A stretch of DNA of 64,000 bases, from assembly GCF_001651865.1 (NCBI RefSeq), contig NZ_LPUX01000053.1:1-64000 (forward strand), given 5' to 3'. The position numbers and the translations under genes were made by a program. The notes under the pieces are model-generated. The model was not told the DNA's origin, ran no database searches, and saw nothing but the letters and a program-made list of their open reading frames with translations. Shown in pieces: positions 25,316 through 33,165 of this stretch (positions are counted from its first letter, which is position 1; each line of letters starts with the position of its first letter). This DNA is from Sinorhizobium glycinis. Its GTDB lineage: Bacteria > Pseudomonadota > Alphaproteobacteria > Rhizobiales > Rhizobiaceae.

Positions 25316-26559
25316 GCGGCGACCTCCATCAACCGAACAAGGCGAGCTGCGCCGGCGGAGCCTCGCGCGGCAAGCCGAGTTGCAAGAGTGCGGATCGCAT
25401 ACGCTGCTTGAAGCGGGACAACTCCGTTGCCGAGCATGCGAAGTCGGTCCACGCGAGCAATGTCCAGCCGGGAGGCCAGCCCATCAGCCATTCGACGAAA
25501 AGCGGGTTCAAGCTCCGGCGCTCTTTCGAGGACGGCTCTCCACCCGTCTCTGTCGGCAGGACCGGGAGGGAAGACGGGTCGAAGCCAAGGCGCCGCTGTG
25601 TCGCCTCGCTCACGAGATAGATTTCGCGAGGCACTTCCCCCATCACCATTTCGGCCTGTTGCGCGATCGAGAGCGATGACATGCTGTCTGGTCGGTCCAT
25701 CGCGATCGATGATGTCCTCTCCGATGATACCCTGGGTGTTGCCCATTGCTGGGCTTGCGCCGGCAGAGGGACCCCGCCCGCTCCGAAACTCTGGTTCGGC
25801 CCGCCCTTCTCCCCGTCCGATGCTCTCGGCGTTGACCAGAGCGCAGCCTCTCGCAGCAGGCAACGTCCTTGCTTCGACGCTTCGGTAACCTTCTCCCCGC
25901 TGTCGCTGGCGGTCGGTGTCGCCCAGGTCGACGCCTGAAAGGTAGCCACCGCCATCGGCAGCGTGGAGTTGGGCGAGCCGGTGTCTCTGCGAGTCAGGTC
26001 TGCGCCCTTGGTTCCGTCCCCCGCCGACGCGGTCGGCCACTGCGAGGATGAAAAACCGCTCTCTTTCGTGGCTTGCACCGACTTCTGCCGCCGTGAACAA
26101 TCCTCCCTCAGTCTGGAAGCCCAGGCGGTGAAGGTCTCGCCAGACACGTTCCGCACCGCCCGAAGACAGCATCCCACGGACGTTCTCGATGAGGACGAAC
26201 CAGGCGCCCGACTGGACGATGATGCGGCGGGCGTCGGACCAAAGGTCACGCTCGTCTTCTTCCCCGAGGCGCTTTCCGGCAAGGCTGTGAGGCTGGCACG
26301 GGATGCCGCCAATGAGGCCGTCCACTGCGCCACGCCATGCGCGGCCGTCGAAGGATCGGGCATCGCTCCAAATAGGTGCTGGAGCCAGGAGGCCCGCTTC
26401 CATAGCTGATACCAGTTGCGCGACCGCGAAGGCTTCCCTCTCGACCATGCACACTGTTCGAGCGCCTTGAACTGCCAGTTCGAAGCCGAGATCGAGGCCG
26501 GCTCCTCCGGTGCAGATGGAGAGGATGTTGATGTGTTCGGGACATACAGCCACATTCAC
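25312..26559 (-). CDS. C5 cytosine DNA methyltransferase
   Basis: The product is 415 residues from a GTG at 26559 that overlaps the DnaB stop (GTGA) and has GGGGAG six bases upstream. Motif I ICTGGAGLDLGFEL, motif IV GGIPCQPHS with the catalytic Cys, motif VI ENVRG, motif VIII ERERFF and motif X LGNGVVPLQAA are all present and in order. It methylates cytosine, probably to protect phage DNA from host restriction. The 3' half is overprinted by a second long open frame with its own recognisable C-terminus (next entry). Confidence 0.92.
   Translation of the reverse strand: MNVAVCPEHINILSICTGGAGLDLGFELAVQGARTVCMVEREAFAVAQLVSAMEAGLLAPAPIWSDARSFDGRAWRGAVDGLIGGIPCQPHSLAGKRLGEEDERDLWSDARRIIVQSGAWFVLIENVRGMLSSGGAERVWRDLHRLGFQTEGGLFTAAEVGASHERERFFILAVADRVGGGRNQGRRPDSQRHRLAQLHAADGGGYLSGVDLGDTDRQRQRGEGYRSVEARTLPAARGCALVNAESIGRGEGRAEPEFRSGRGPSAGASPAMGNTQGIIGEDIIDRDGPTRQHVIALDRATGRNGDGGSASRNLSRERGDTAAPWLRPVFPPGPADRDGWRAVLERAPELEPAFRRMADGLASRLDIARVDRLRMLGNGVVPLQAAYAIRTLATRLAARGSAGAARLVRLMEVAA
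25329..26555 (-). CDS. Overprinted frame inside the cytosine methyltransferase gene
   Basis: The +1 frame relative to the methyltransferase is open from 26555 to 25329. Its downstream part (below about 26050) has WPTASAGDGTKGADL, WATPTASDSGEKV, WSTPRASDGEKGGPN and the terminal LNPLFVEWLMGWPPGWT, patterns I recall from phage methyltransferase-associated proteins. The part upstream of about 26050 (Ser-rich) looks like a shadow. Expression could be by internal initiation or by slippage at the T5 tract 26051-26055. No internal start with a good ribosome binding site was pinned down. Confidence 0.45.
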   Translation of the reverse strand: MWLYVPNTSTSSPSAPEEPASISASNWQFKALEQCAWSRGKPSRSRNWYQLWKRASWLQHLFGAMPDPSTAAHGVAQWTASLAASRASLTALPESASGKKTSVTFGPTPAASSSSRAPGSSSSRTSVGCCLRAVRNVSGETFTAWASRLREDCSRRQKSVQATKESGFSSSQWPTASAGDGTKGADLTRRDTGSPNSTLPMAVATFQASTWATPTASDSGEKVTEASKQGRCLLREAALWSTPRASDGEKGGPNQSFGAGGVPLPAQAQQWATPRVSSERTSSIAMDRPDSMSSLSIAQQAEMVMGEVPREIYLVSEATQRRLGFDPSSLPVLPTETGGEPSSKERRSLNPLFVEWLMGWPPGWTLLAWTDFACSATELSRFKQRMRSALLQLGLPREAPPAQLALFG

Positions 26560-28037
26560 AGCATTCTCCCCTGATTGGTCTGCTGCAGGTCGGTGAACAT
26601 CGTCCGCGGGCCGTCCCACCCGACCTCTTTGCGCTGCGGCCATCTCGTATGGCGGGACAGCGCAAGCACGATTTCCGCCTTGTCCTTCACGGTCGACATG
26701 ACCTCTTCCCAGATCGGATGGAGATCGGAGACTTCGGCCGGCTCGAGCTCGGTCAGGATGGTTTCGGCCCGGAAGGGAATGATCACCTGATTGGCGTCCT
26801 TCTCGCAGGAGCCGAAGATGTCGCCGTATTTCGGCCGGCGGCTGATCGCGGCCAGATAGGTCTTGCGGGTGATGTTCCGGTCTGTGATCTCGAAGGTGTT
26901 TTTCTTGAGCTGGGCCGCCGCGACGATCGGCAGATTGCATTCCCCTGCAGCCATCTTCAGAGACCGCGTGACGAGCGGCGCGAATTCCGCGTCACTCATG
27001 CGGGTTTGCCCCGCTTCGCGCTCCACGAGGCCGATATGGTCGACTACGGCCATGCCGCCGGGGTGGCGCTTGGAGAAGTCGGCAATTTCACGCTTGATCT
27101 GACGGAGCGACATGGAATCGTCGCGGATATAAACCCTGTCCTGCCACGTCTCGGCATTGCGACGAGCCATCTCGAGGGTTTCATATTCCTGGTCGGAGAC
27201 CTTGCCGCGGATCTGCCGCCATGCCTGGATATCGGTCAGACGGGACAGCGCCCTATGCGCCAGTTCCTCGTCCTTCATCTCGCCGGAATTCACCCATGCC
27301 GCATGGCCGTTGATGGCGGCGCCGGCAATGATCTGTTCGATAAGGGTGGACTTGCCCTGCTTGGTGGCACCGCCAACAATGATCAACTGGCCCGGGAGGA
27401 ATGGGCCGATCATGTTCATGAGCCATGCGAGGCCGTAGTCGACGCCGGCAATGCCCTTGCCTTGGTAGGCGTCTGCTGTGGAGGCCAAGGCCCGCTTGGC
27501 AGCATCGGCCAGCGTCTTCGCCCTCTGCTCGCCATTCAGAGCCCTTACAACTTCATCGAAGCGGACACGGAGCGCATCGACCTCGTCCATGATGTCGATG
27601 TCTCTGGAATAGGCCGCCTCGTCCAACCGCTCCCCGAGTGTGATGCATGCGCGACGGGCGGCGCAGTCCATGATTGCCCTGGCGTAATCGGGAGCACCGA
27701 TCACGTTGACCGCATTGACGGCCAGATGGGCGAGATATTGGGCCGTCGTCTTGTCGCCGACCATGCCGGACGGGATCAGCGCCTTGATGGTGACAGGGTT
27801 TACCGCCCTGCCCGCCTTGCGCATGTCGGTGATGGCTTCCCAGATTTCGACGTGGAGCTTTTCGTAAAAGTGACGGGCCTCGAAGCCGGGGGGCAGGACG
27901 TCATAAGCCGCGTTGTTGACCATGACGGCGCCGAGCAAAGCCTGCTCCGCGTCCATGTTGCTCGGCAGTTCGCGCGTCTGCCTCTCGCCGTGCATGGCGC
28001 GCTCTTCTGCTGTGAGTTGGTAGGCGTGGGCGTTCAT
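26556..28037 (-). CDS. Replicative DNA helicase, DnaB-like
   Basis: The product is 493 residues from the ATG at 28037. The N-terminal domain (LPSNMDAEQALLGAVMVNN) and the RecA-like core with Walker A GGATKQGKSTLIEQ and Walker B MAVVDHIGLV identify a DnaB family hexameric helicase. It would unwind the phage fork. The start overlaps the adenine methyltransferase stop by 4 bp. A longer ORF to 28349 overlaps that gene and is rejected. Confidence 0.93.
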   Translation of the reverse strand: MNAHAYQLTAEERAMHGERQTRELPSNMDAEQALLGAVMVNNAAYDVLPPGFEARHFYEKLHVEIWEAITDMRKAGRAVNPVTIKALIPSGMVGDKTTAQYLAHLAVNAVNVIGAPDYARAIMDCAARRACITLGERLDEAAYSRDIDIMDEVDALRVRFDEVVRALNGEQRAKTLADAAKRALASTADAYQGKGIAGVDYGLAWLMNMIGPFLPGQLIIVGGATKQGKSTLIEQIIAGAAINGHAAWVNSGEMKDEELAHRALSRLTDIQAWRQIRGKVSDQEYETLEMARRNAETWQDRVYIRDDSMSLRQIKREIADFSKRHPGGMAVVDHIGLVEREAGQTRMSDAEFAPLVTRSLKMAAGECNLPIVAAAQLKKNTFEITDRNITRKTYLAAISRRPKYGDIFGSCEKDANQVIIPFRAETILTELEPAEVSDLHPIWEEVMSTVKDKAEIVLALSRHTRWPQRKEVGWDGPRTMFTDLQQTNQGRML

Positions 28038-28606
28038 GCCTGCCTCCCGGCGTAGAGGATGACCGGCGCGCGCGGCAGGCGGGGCTTCTCGGTCCAGACG
28101 TACCAGGCGTGATCTTCCGTCCCGGTGACGCCGTCGAGCGTCCAACTGATCCTGTCGGTCAGGGCAATCTTGGCAGCGAAGCGCGGGTTGTTCTGAAACA
28201 GGTGCTGGCGGGTGCTGCCGAAATCGAACTTGGCAGTCAGGAGCAGAGCGACCAGCCCGGGACAGAATAGCAGCGCACGTTCTGCGAACTTCACCGCGTC
28301 CCTGTTGCCTTTCCCGTAGGGAGGGTTGGTTATGATCCCGTCCGGGCAAAACAGAGCGGCGGTCGGTTTGAAGTTGAGGAAATCGAGAACGTGATCATGA
28401 CGACGGCCATAAACCGCGATATCGGACGTGGTAACGCGAGCACCAGCCTCGCAGAGGACATCAGCCATGAGATGGTTACCGGCGGCCGGTTCCCAGACCG
28501 ACATCCCATCGATCGGGAAATTCCGGATCAATGCCTCTGTAACCCATGGTTCTGTCTGATAAAGGTCGTTTTCGGCTCGAGCGTATTTCGATGCGGTGAC
28601 CGTCAT
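28034..28606 (-). CDS. DNA adenine methyltransferase-like protein
   Basis: The product is 190 residues. It shows a SAM-binding motif (VWEPAAGNHLMADVL) and the NPPY catalytic motif (GIITNPPYGKGN) of amino-methyltransferases acting on DNA. It is compact, without an obvious separate recognition domain, like many phage Dam-type enzymes. It overlaps both neighbours by 4 bp. Confidence 0.85.
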   Translation of the reverse strand: MTVTASKYARAENDLYQTEPWVTEALIRNFPIDGMSVWEPAAGNHLMADVLCEAGARVTTSDIAVYGRRHDHVLDFLNFKPTAALFCPDGIITNPPYGKGNRDAVKFAERALLFCPGLVALLLTAKFDFGSTRQHLFQNNPRFAAKIALTDRISWTLDGVTGTEDHAWYVWTEKPRLPRAPVILYAGRQA

Positions 28607-29208
28607 GCTGCCGCCCCTCCGAACAGATCACCGCCGGCGCGCGTATTGCGCTGCTGCAGCAATTGCATGAATGCCGGCTCATACCGGCGCGCGTGTAGTT
28701 TGGAATGGCGCCAGCAGACGGCCAGAGCGCAGGCCTCGGCGGCGTTGTGGCTGATGGCCTTCTGAGGGGGGAGAACGATGCCCATCCGCTCGCATTCGGC
28801 GACGGCGGCCGATTTCCAATCCTTCTTGCCCTTGTTGTCGAGCGGAGGCTTGAAGCCCTTCCCGAAGAAGGAGACACGCCAGGAGACGGCCGGGATGGTC
28901 CCGTAAGGGATGCCGAAATTCGCGAGGGTGGAGACAATCGCCGCAGTAGCCAGCCAAGGATAGATCATCGCATCGGCCGAGGTATTGCCGATCTTGGCGA
29001 GGCTCTGCTCTTCGAGGACGGCAAAGTCCGGCTTGCCGTGCTGGCGGATCAAGGCCGTGACCTTCAGGCCGATCTGGTCGCCGGTGTAATAATGATCCGC
29101 GCCCTTCGGCATTTCGAGGACGCCGCATGCGATTGAGGAATGATCGCGCTCTGTATTCCAGAAGGCCCAGCCAGAGGATTTCGAGGGATCGAAGCCGAAC
29201 ACCTTCAT
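28603..29208 (-). CDS. RuvC-like Holliday junction resolvase
   Basis: The product is 201 residues. Acidic active-site candidates are Asp in FGFDPSKSSGWA, Glu pair in VLEEQSLAK, and the late ISHNAAEACALAVCW region where RuvC has its last acidic cluster. This is the phage RuvC-like fold, used to resolve branched replication intermediates before packaging. It lies between a winged-helix gene and the adenine methyltransferase. Confidence 0.82.
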   Translation of the reverse strand: MKVFGFDPSKSSGWAFWNTERDHSSIACGVLEMPKGADHYYTGDQIGLKVTALIRQHGKPDFAVLEEQSLAKIGNTSADAMIYPWLATAAIVSTLANFGIPYGTIPAVSWRVSFFGKGFKPPLDNKGKKDWKSAAVAECERMGIVLPPQKAISHNAAEACALAVCWRHSKLHARRYEPAFMQLLQQRNTRAGGDLFGGAAA

Positions 29209-29561
29209 GCGCCGGCCTCCGTAGGAATGAGCCGGTAGAAGGTCTCGGAACCGCGTCCGCCGCCGGTCGTGACGATGGACCAGCCGTGACGCTCGACCAC
29301 CTTCCTCAACCGGGAGACTTGAACGTTGATGAGGTTGTCGGCGAGATCGGGGCCGCCATCGGGCCGGGCATCGAACAGCGACGAAATCAGGGCTGCTTTT
29401 GCAACCGTGCGGCCGATGCGCTTGGCGAAAAGCTCAAGGATAGCTTTCTGCTGCCCGCGCGGCACTCGCTCCAACACCATATCGATTGGAGCGGCCTCGC
29501 CGATGTAGCCGTTGCAGCAAGGGCATGTGTAGCTTTGAACCTGGGGGATGACGTTCATCAT
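29205..29561 (-). CDS. Winged-helix protein with CxxC zinc knuckle
   Basis: The product is about 118 residues from the ATG at 29561 (a second ATG follows at once). It has YTCPCCNGYIGE near the N-terminus and a C-terminal region (NLINVQVSRLRKVVERHGW then SETFYRLIP) like the OmpR/PhoB DNA-binding winged helix. There is no receiver domain. Likely a phage transcription regulator of the leftward operon. The stop overlaps the resolvase start. Confidence 0.65.
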   Translation of the reverse strand: MMNVIPQVQSYTCPCCNGYIGEAAPIDMVLERVPRGQQKAILELFAKRIGRTVAKAALISSLFDARPDGGPDLADNLINVQVSRLRKVVERHGWSIVTTGGGRGSETFYRLIPTEAGA

Positions 29562-29648
29562 GGCCTGCCTTCGGAAAGAAGAGCGGCGCATTCGCGCGCC
29601 GTAGGTGGGCCGCCGTCTTGGGAGGGAGGAGCGGCCTGGGAGGAGCGG

Positions 29649-30197
29649 TTAATCTTCGGAATCGGAGAACGGGTCTTCGCCTGATGCAGGCGGCTCTTCG
29701 TTCGTGGCTGCTGCATTGATGCGCGCCAGGATGTCGGGGATCTCGGTGTCGTATTCAGCTTTCCCGGCGTCGTAGGATTCCAGCCACAGCTTGTCGTCGA
29801 CGCTGCCGGCGTCGTATCCGGAAACCCGGTCGGAATTATTCAGCCCGGCATAGAAGCCCTTGGCTTGGATCATCTGCTCTTGGTTGACGCGGTCGACGCG
29901 CGTGAAGAGATCACCCTTGATATTCTGGTCGGGGATGAGGCCCAGATAAGCGAGGTTCTCCATGTCGCGTTTCAGCTTATCGACAGGCTTCTGCTGGTCA
30001 TCTGCCCTGAACGACTTGAGCAGGTGGTCAAGCTGCGACGATGGAATTCCGGCTGCCTTAGCATTGAGGCGGTTCGTCTTCTTCTTTTCGGCAAGAAGAC
30101 GGGCTTGCGCATCGATCTCCCGATCGGTGCGGTGGTAATAGCTGAGCGTTACACGGCGCTCGCGTTCTGCCTTGGCGGTGTCGTTTACGAGGCTCAT
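29649..30197 (-). CDS. Phage protein of unknown function, helical N-terminus
   Basis: The product is 182 residues: a basic helical N-terminal third (TDREIDAQARLLAEKKKTNR), a middle with AYLGLIPDQNIKG, a paired VSGYDAGSVDDKLW and SYDAGKAEYD, and an acidic tail (SGEDPFSDSED). The YDAG repeats recall ribosome modulation factor-like segments but this is weak. Start overlaps the upstream stop as ATGA. Confidence 0.65.
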   Translation of the reverse strand: MSLVNDTAKAERERRVTLSYYHRTDREIDAQARLLAEKKKTNRLNAKAAGIPSSQLDHLLKSFRADDQQKPVDKLKRDMENLAYLGLIPDQNIKGDLFTRVDRVNQEQMIQAKGFYAGLNNSDRVSGYDAGSVDDKLWLESYDAGKAEYDTEIPDILARINAAATNEEPPASGEDPFSDSED

Positions 30198-30487
30198 GGC
30201 AGCTCCCTTTCAAGACGGTCGAGGGCGTCGTGAGCATCGCGGATGTAGGAGCAAGCATCGCGGCTGGCGGAACCAAGAGCGCCGAAGAGGCCTTCCACCT
30301 GTGGTGCCTGCTTCCCGGTTGACGCGTTCACTGGAACGTCCCCACAAAGGCGGCTGACATAAGCCTGCACGCGGAGCGACAGAGACTTAGCGCCTTCCAG
30401 CGCCTCGGAGGCGATCTGCAGATTGTTAGGGAGCCTTGTAGGTTCCGCTTCCCCGGAATAACCGAGCGTCGATTGTGCGTATGCCAT
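30194..30487 (-). CDS. Phage protein of unknown function, 97 residues
   Basis: Helical protein (NNLQIASEALEGAKSLSLRV; SYIRDAHDALDRLERELP) overlapping the next gene by 4 bp. No domain recognised. Confidence 0.6.
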   Translation of the reverse strand: MAYAQSTLGYSGEAEPTRLPNNLQIASEALEGAKSLSLRVQAYVSRLCGDVPVNASTGKQAPQVEGLFGALGSASRDACSYIRDAHDALDRLERELP

Positions 30488-30526
30488 TCACCCTATCCTT
30501 TCCTTGGCTTCAGATGCTTCCGGCGG

Positions 30527-30886
30527 TCAGTTTTTGACCCCTTCCCTTCGAGCATCAATTTTCGCGCGAAGAGCCTGAAGCTCAGCGCTAAGATCTTCAA
30601 AATGTTCACTCCCGAACCTCGCTTTCTCGGCCTCGATCTTTTGCATCAGTGATTCCGCCTTCCTGGCGCACAGATCGAGATACGCTTTGTGGATCCGGAC
30701 CAAGAGCGAGACCGAGGGGTCCGTTTCCCCGTTGATAAGCCTGCGGAGCGAGCGCGCCGTCATGCCGACATTGCGACCAACCCGCTCAAGGGCGTTCATC
30801 TGGTCGCCGTTCCCCCGGCTCTCCAGTTCGACCATTTGCTTTGCATAGGAACTCGCCATGTCTGGCGATAACGCTACGCTACCCAT
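30527..30886 (-). CDS. Helix-turn-helix phage regulator candidate
   Basis: The product is 119 residues from the ATG at 30886. A HTH-like core ALERVGRNVGMTARSLRRLI is followed by NGETDPSVSLLVRIHKAYL and a long C-terminal helix. A GTG at 30949 with AGGAG nine bases upstream would add 21 residues, so the true start is uncertain. It heads the distal part of the leftward early operon after a 117-bp gap and could regulate it. Confidence 0.6.
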   Translation of the reverse strand: MGSVALSPDMASSYAKQMVELESRGNGDQMNALERVGRNVGMTARSLRRLINGETDPSVSLLVRIHKAYLDLCARKAESLMQKIEAEKARFGSEHFEDLSAELQALRAKIDARREGVKN

Positions 30887-31003
30887 TGTTTTCGCCTCTT
30901 CTTTTGTTTTTGCGCTTGTCAAAATTCGGTCTGAGAATTTCCGGTCCACGTTCGGTTCTCCTGATATTTTTTTCTCAGATCAGGAGGCGGACATGGAAAG
31001 GAG

Positions 31004-31237
31004 TTACCCCCGCCCCGCATAGGCAACCCGGCGAACTTGCCGAGGTGCACTACCCGCAACCGCGGGACGAGAATTGGTTGCATAAGGATTTGAAAGACCG
31101 AGATGAGCGCTCCGCTCCCTGGACAGTTGCTTGAGCGCCTCGGCCTCGGAAATTTTCAAAATGGATGCAATGGCCGCCGTGTCGTGGCCATTGCGGAATA
31201 GGGTGAGAGCCGGAAGCGGCTGAGGGCGATTGCCCAT
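31004..31237 (-). CDS. Small early phage protein, 77 residues
   Basis: Starts at an ATG in a TGATG overlap with the upstream stop. Contains FRNGHDTAAIASILKISEAEALKQ, partly shown as DTAAIASILKISEAEAL, which resembles a sigma-region-4-like or MerR-like HTH, followed by a basic tail. Function unknown. Confidence 0.55.
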   Translation of the reverse strand: MGNRPQPLPALTLFRNGHDTAAIASILKISEAEALKQLSRERSAHLGLSNPYATNSRPAVAGSAPRQVRRVAYAGRG

Positions 31238-31446
31238 CACTGAAGCCTCGCAGCGATCTCTTCGCGGTGAGCGCGGGACAGAGGCGCAAACTCCTCGTCC
31301 ATTTCAGCCTGCAGGCCGTCCCAGTCGTATTCAGGGAGAGGCTCATCATGCAGGGCGATGTAGCGGCCGACCTTATAGGCCGCGACGACCATCAACGGGA
31401 TGCCGGCAACAATGCCGCACGCAATCAGGTATTCCTCAAATGTCAT
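31237..31446 (-). CDS. Small membrane protein, 69 residues
   Basis: Starts at an ATG in a TGATG overlap. One N-terminal transmembrane segment (YLIACGIVAGIPLMVVAAY) and an acidic cytoplasmic-type tail ending HREEIAARLQ. Part of the coupled early operon. Possible role in superinfection exclusion is only inference. Confidence 0.6.
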   Translation of the reverse strand: MTFEEYLIACGIVAGIPLMVVAAYKVGRYIALHDEPLPEYDWDGLQAEMDEEFAPLSRAHREEIAARLQ

Positions 31447-31682
31447 CACATGCCTCCAACGTCTTCGATGATCGGGAGATTGACGTCATGCTGACCGAGA
31501 CCGGCACGGCGGCGCGAAGGCGTCGGCCACGGCTGCCAGGCGATTGGTTCCTCGCCCTTAGCGAACCCCGCCCAGCGACCCTCCTTCTCGATCCAATAGG
31601 TCTTGGTGACCTTGCCGCACTTGGTTTCGAGGATGACGGCACGGTCGCGCGGTGCGCTGGCGATATCGAAGACCCAGCCCAT
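31446..31682 (-). CDS. Small phage protein with DUF551-like start
   Basis: 78 residues from the ATG at 31682. The N-terminus MGWVFDIASAPRDRAVILET and the later WAGFAKGEEPIAWQPWP follow the pattern of small phage proteins with an IxxAPxD motif and a W-x-P ending. Biochemical role unknown. Start lies in a TGATG overlap with the 30-residue gene. Confidence 0.65.
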   Translation of the reverse strand: MGWVFDIASAPRDRAVILETKCGKVTKTYWIEKEGRWAGFAKGEEPIAWQPWPTPSRRRAGLGQHDVNLPIIEDVGGM

Positions 31683-31774
31683 CACAGCCTCTCGAGTGTT
31701 TCGTCGACGGCGATCTGCATCGCGATCACCGGGAACGACCAGAAGACCGGCCACAGCAAAAACATCAGCGGCAT
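31682..31774 (-). CDS. 30-residue hydrophobic peptide
   Basis: The ORF (MPLMFLLWPVFWSFPVIAM at the N-terminus) is one membrane segment followed by an acidic end (DETLERL). Its TGA overlaps the next ATG (TGATG), and GGAGGAGG lies six bases before its start, a very strong ribosome binding site. This support for translation is better than for most ORFs of this length. Confidence 0.6.
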   Translation of the reverse strand: MPLMFLLWPVFWSFPVIAMQIAVDETLERL

Positions 31775-31848
31775 CTGCGCGCCTCCTCCGCCCGATGGTT
31801 CATCGCGTCGATCACTCGGCGATGGCCGCGCCAATCACGGGGACTGAC

Positions 31849-32106
31849 ATGACGATCACTGGCGGGAAAATTCGCTACAAGGAGGGGCCAGAAGGCGTTG
31901 CGATCATCTTCGATCACGGCGCTCCCATCGTCTTCGCCGACCTCGTCACCGAGCTCGAGGAGATCAACGGCGTCGTCCGGATAACCTTCGCCGCCCTGAC
32001 CATGAACGGCGACGGACTGCACAAGGCGATCGTCGTGGCGCGGGTCCGCATGCCGAAGGATATGGCCTGGCAGTTCTGCCGCGCGCTGAGGGAACTGGAA
32101 GGGTGA
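31849..32106 (+). CDS. Small early phage protein on the opposite strand
   Basis: 85 residues from the ATG at 31849 (GGGGAC upstream). Begins MTITGGKIRYKEGPEGVAII and is mostly beta-strand until a C-terminal helix (AWQFCRALRELEG). It converges on cro with a 2-bp gap. Function unknown; it could be expressed in the lysogen since it faces the same way as cI. Confidence 0.6.
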   Translation: MTITGGKIRYKEGPEGVAIIFDHGAPIVFADLVTELEEINGVVRITFAALTMNGDGLHKAIVVARVRMPKDMAWQFCRALRELEG

Positions 32107-32108
32107 GG

Positions 32109-32306
32109 TCATTGTGCCGCCTCCGGAGTGCCGAAGAATGACTTCGGCTCGACCGCCCCGCCCGTTGCGCGGCAAATCTCTTCGATGACGCTCTTGCTGA
32201 GATTTTCACCGCGCATGTACCGGTGCACTTGGGCCCGGCTCTTGCCCAGCAATGCAGCAAAAGCTGTTACAGTGGTGTGCTCGTGGATGTAATCTTCAAG
32301 GGTCAT
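32109..32306 (-). CDS. Cro-like HTH repressor
   Basis: The product is 65 residues from the ATG at 32306. The HTH is FAALLGKSRAQVHRYMRGEN followed by LSKSVIEEICRATGG. It lies next to and divergent from the CI-like gene, as cro does. No ribosome binding site precedes this ATG, and the predicted -10 (32313-32318) places transcription start at about the ATG, so the message may be leaderless. A longer ORF start at 32348 would lie within the promoter. Confidence 0.8.
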   Translation of the reverse strand: MTLEDYIHEHTTVTAFAALLGKSRAQVHRYMRGENLSKSVIEEICRATGGAVEPKSFFGTPEAAQ

Positions 32307-32342
32307 GTAGCAATTACTGCTACACTTTCCTTTCACTGTCAA
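32306..32342 (-). promoter_or_regulatory. cro promoter with palindromic operator
   Basis: On the minus strand TTGACA (32337-32342) and AGTAAT (32313-32318) are 18 bp apart. The perfect palindrome TGTAGCAATTACTGCTACA (32306-32324) covers the -10 and the start point, an ideal repressor site. A similar palindrome with TAGCA/TGCTA arms occurs in the promoter at 34365-34393. CCACTGTAAC at 32344 also appears inverted inside cro (near 32266). Confidence 0.65.
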
Positions 32343-32400
32343 TGCCACTGTAACATTTTATGGCATAGAAGCCGCCGTGATTCTGGCGGATAAAATCGGC

Positions 32401-33156
32401 ATGACAAAAAACTGGCTCGATCCGTTCCTCAAAGCCTCAAAAATCGCCTCACAGGAGGAGCTCGCCGAAGCCATAGGTGTCTCCCGCGCGACTGTTAACC
32501 GCCTTGCAAATGACCACTCTCTGCTGAAGCGAGACCGGGCGGAGGTGCTGGCGGGTGTCCTGGGGACCACAGCGGAGGCGCTGATCCTCAACCGCCCTCC
32601 CCGACACAGCTCGTTGGTGTCCAGCTTCGACCCAGACACCGACGGGGCACATGATGACGAACCGTCATACGGCTACACCCGCGAGCACTGGCAAGCGCAG
32701 ATCAAGGGCGCGATCCCTGAAATCGATGTGAAGCTGGGTGCCGGCGAAGGGGCTATAGGCGAGGTTATCAACCTGCCGGTCAGTGCCTCTAGCGTCTCAG
32801 GTCATGAGGTGGTCGCCGAGTGGTTCATTCCTGATGCGTACCTGCGCAACGAGGCCAAGGCGTCCCCGAACAACACGATCGTCATGGAAGTGGTCGGCGA
32901 TTCGATGTTCCCGACCTATTCACCAGGCGACCGGGTGATCGTCGATCTGGCTCAGAACCGGTTCGTTTCGGATACCGTCTATGCGATCAGTGATGGCGCG
33001 TCGGAACCCCAGATCAAGCGGCTGCAGCGCGTCATGTTCAGCGACCCGGTGCAGGTCGATATTATCTCGGATAATCAGCATTTGAGAACGATCACGGTCG
33101 AGCTCGATCGCTTGACGATAATTGGCCGGATCTGCGGACATATCGCCAGAAAGTGA
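32401..33156 (+). CDS. CI/LexA-type phage repressor with S24 domain
   Basis: The product is 251 residues from the ATG at 32401 (a GTG at 32377 is an alternative that adds 8). The N-terminal HTH is ELAEAIGVSRATVNRLANDH. The C-terminal S24 domain has GDSMFPTYSPGDRVIVD, with the nucleophile Ser in GDSM, and the general-base Lys in QIKRLQRV (residues 176 and 214 counted from the GTG). A self-cleavage site is not obvious; a Gly/Ala-rich stretch (KLGAGEGAIGEV) is the best candidate. It should hold lysogeny and respond to RecA. Confidence 0.9.
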   Translation: MTKNWLDPFLKASKIASQEELAEAIGVSRATVNRLANDHSLLKRDRAEVLAGVLGTTAEALILNRPPRHSSLVSSFDPDTDGAHDDEPSYGYTREHWQAQIKGAIPEIDVKLGAGEGAIGEVINLPVSASSVSGHEVVAEWFIPDAYLRNEAKASPNNTIVMEVVGDSMFPTYSPGDRVIVDLAQNRFVSDTVYAISDGASEPQIKRLQRVMFSDPVQVDIISDNQHLRTITVELDRLTIIGRICGHIARK

Positions 33157-33165
33157 GAACGGCGC

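Noticed and set aside
26649-28055. 468-residue plus-strand ORF opposite the DnaB helicase gene
   Set aside because: Antisense shadow of a gene with intact Walker motifs.
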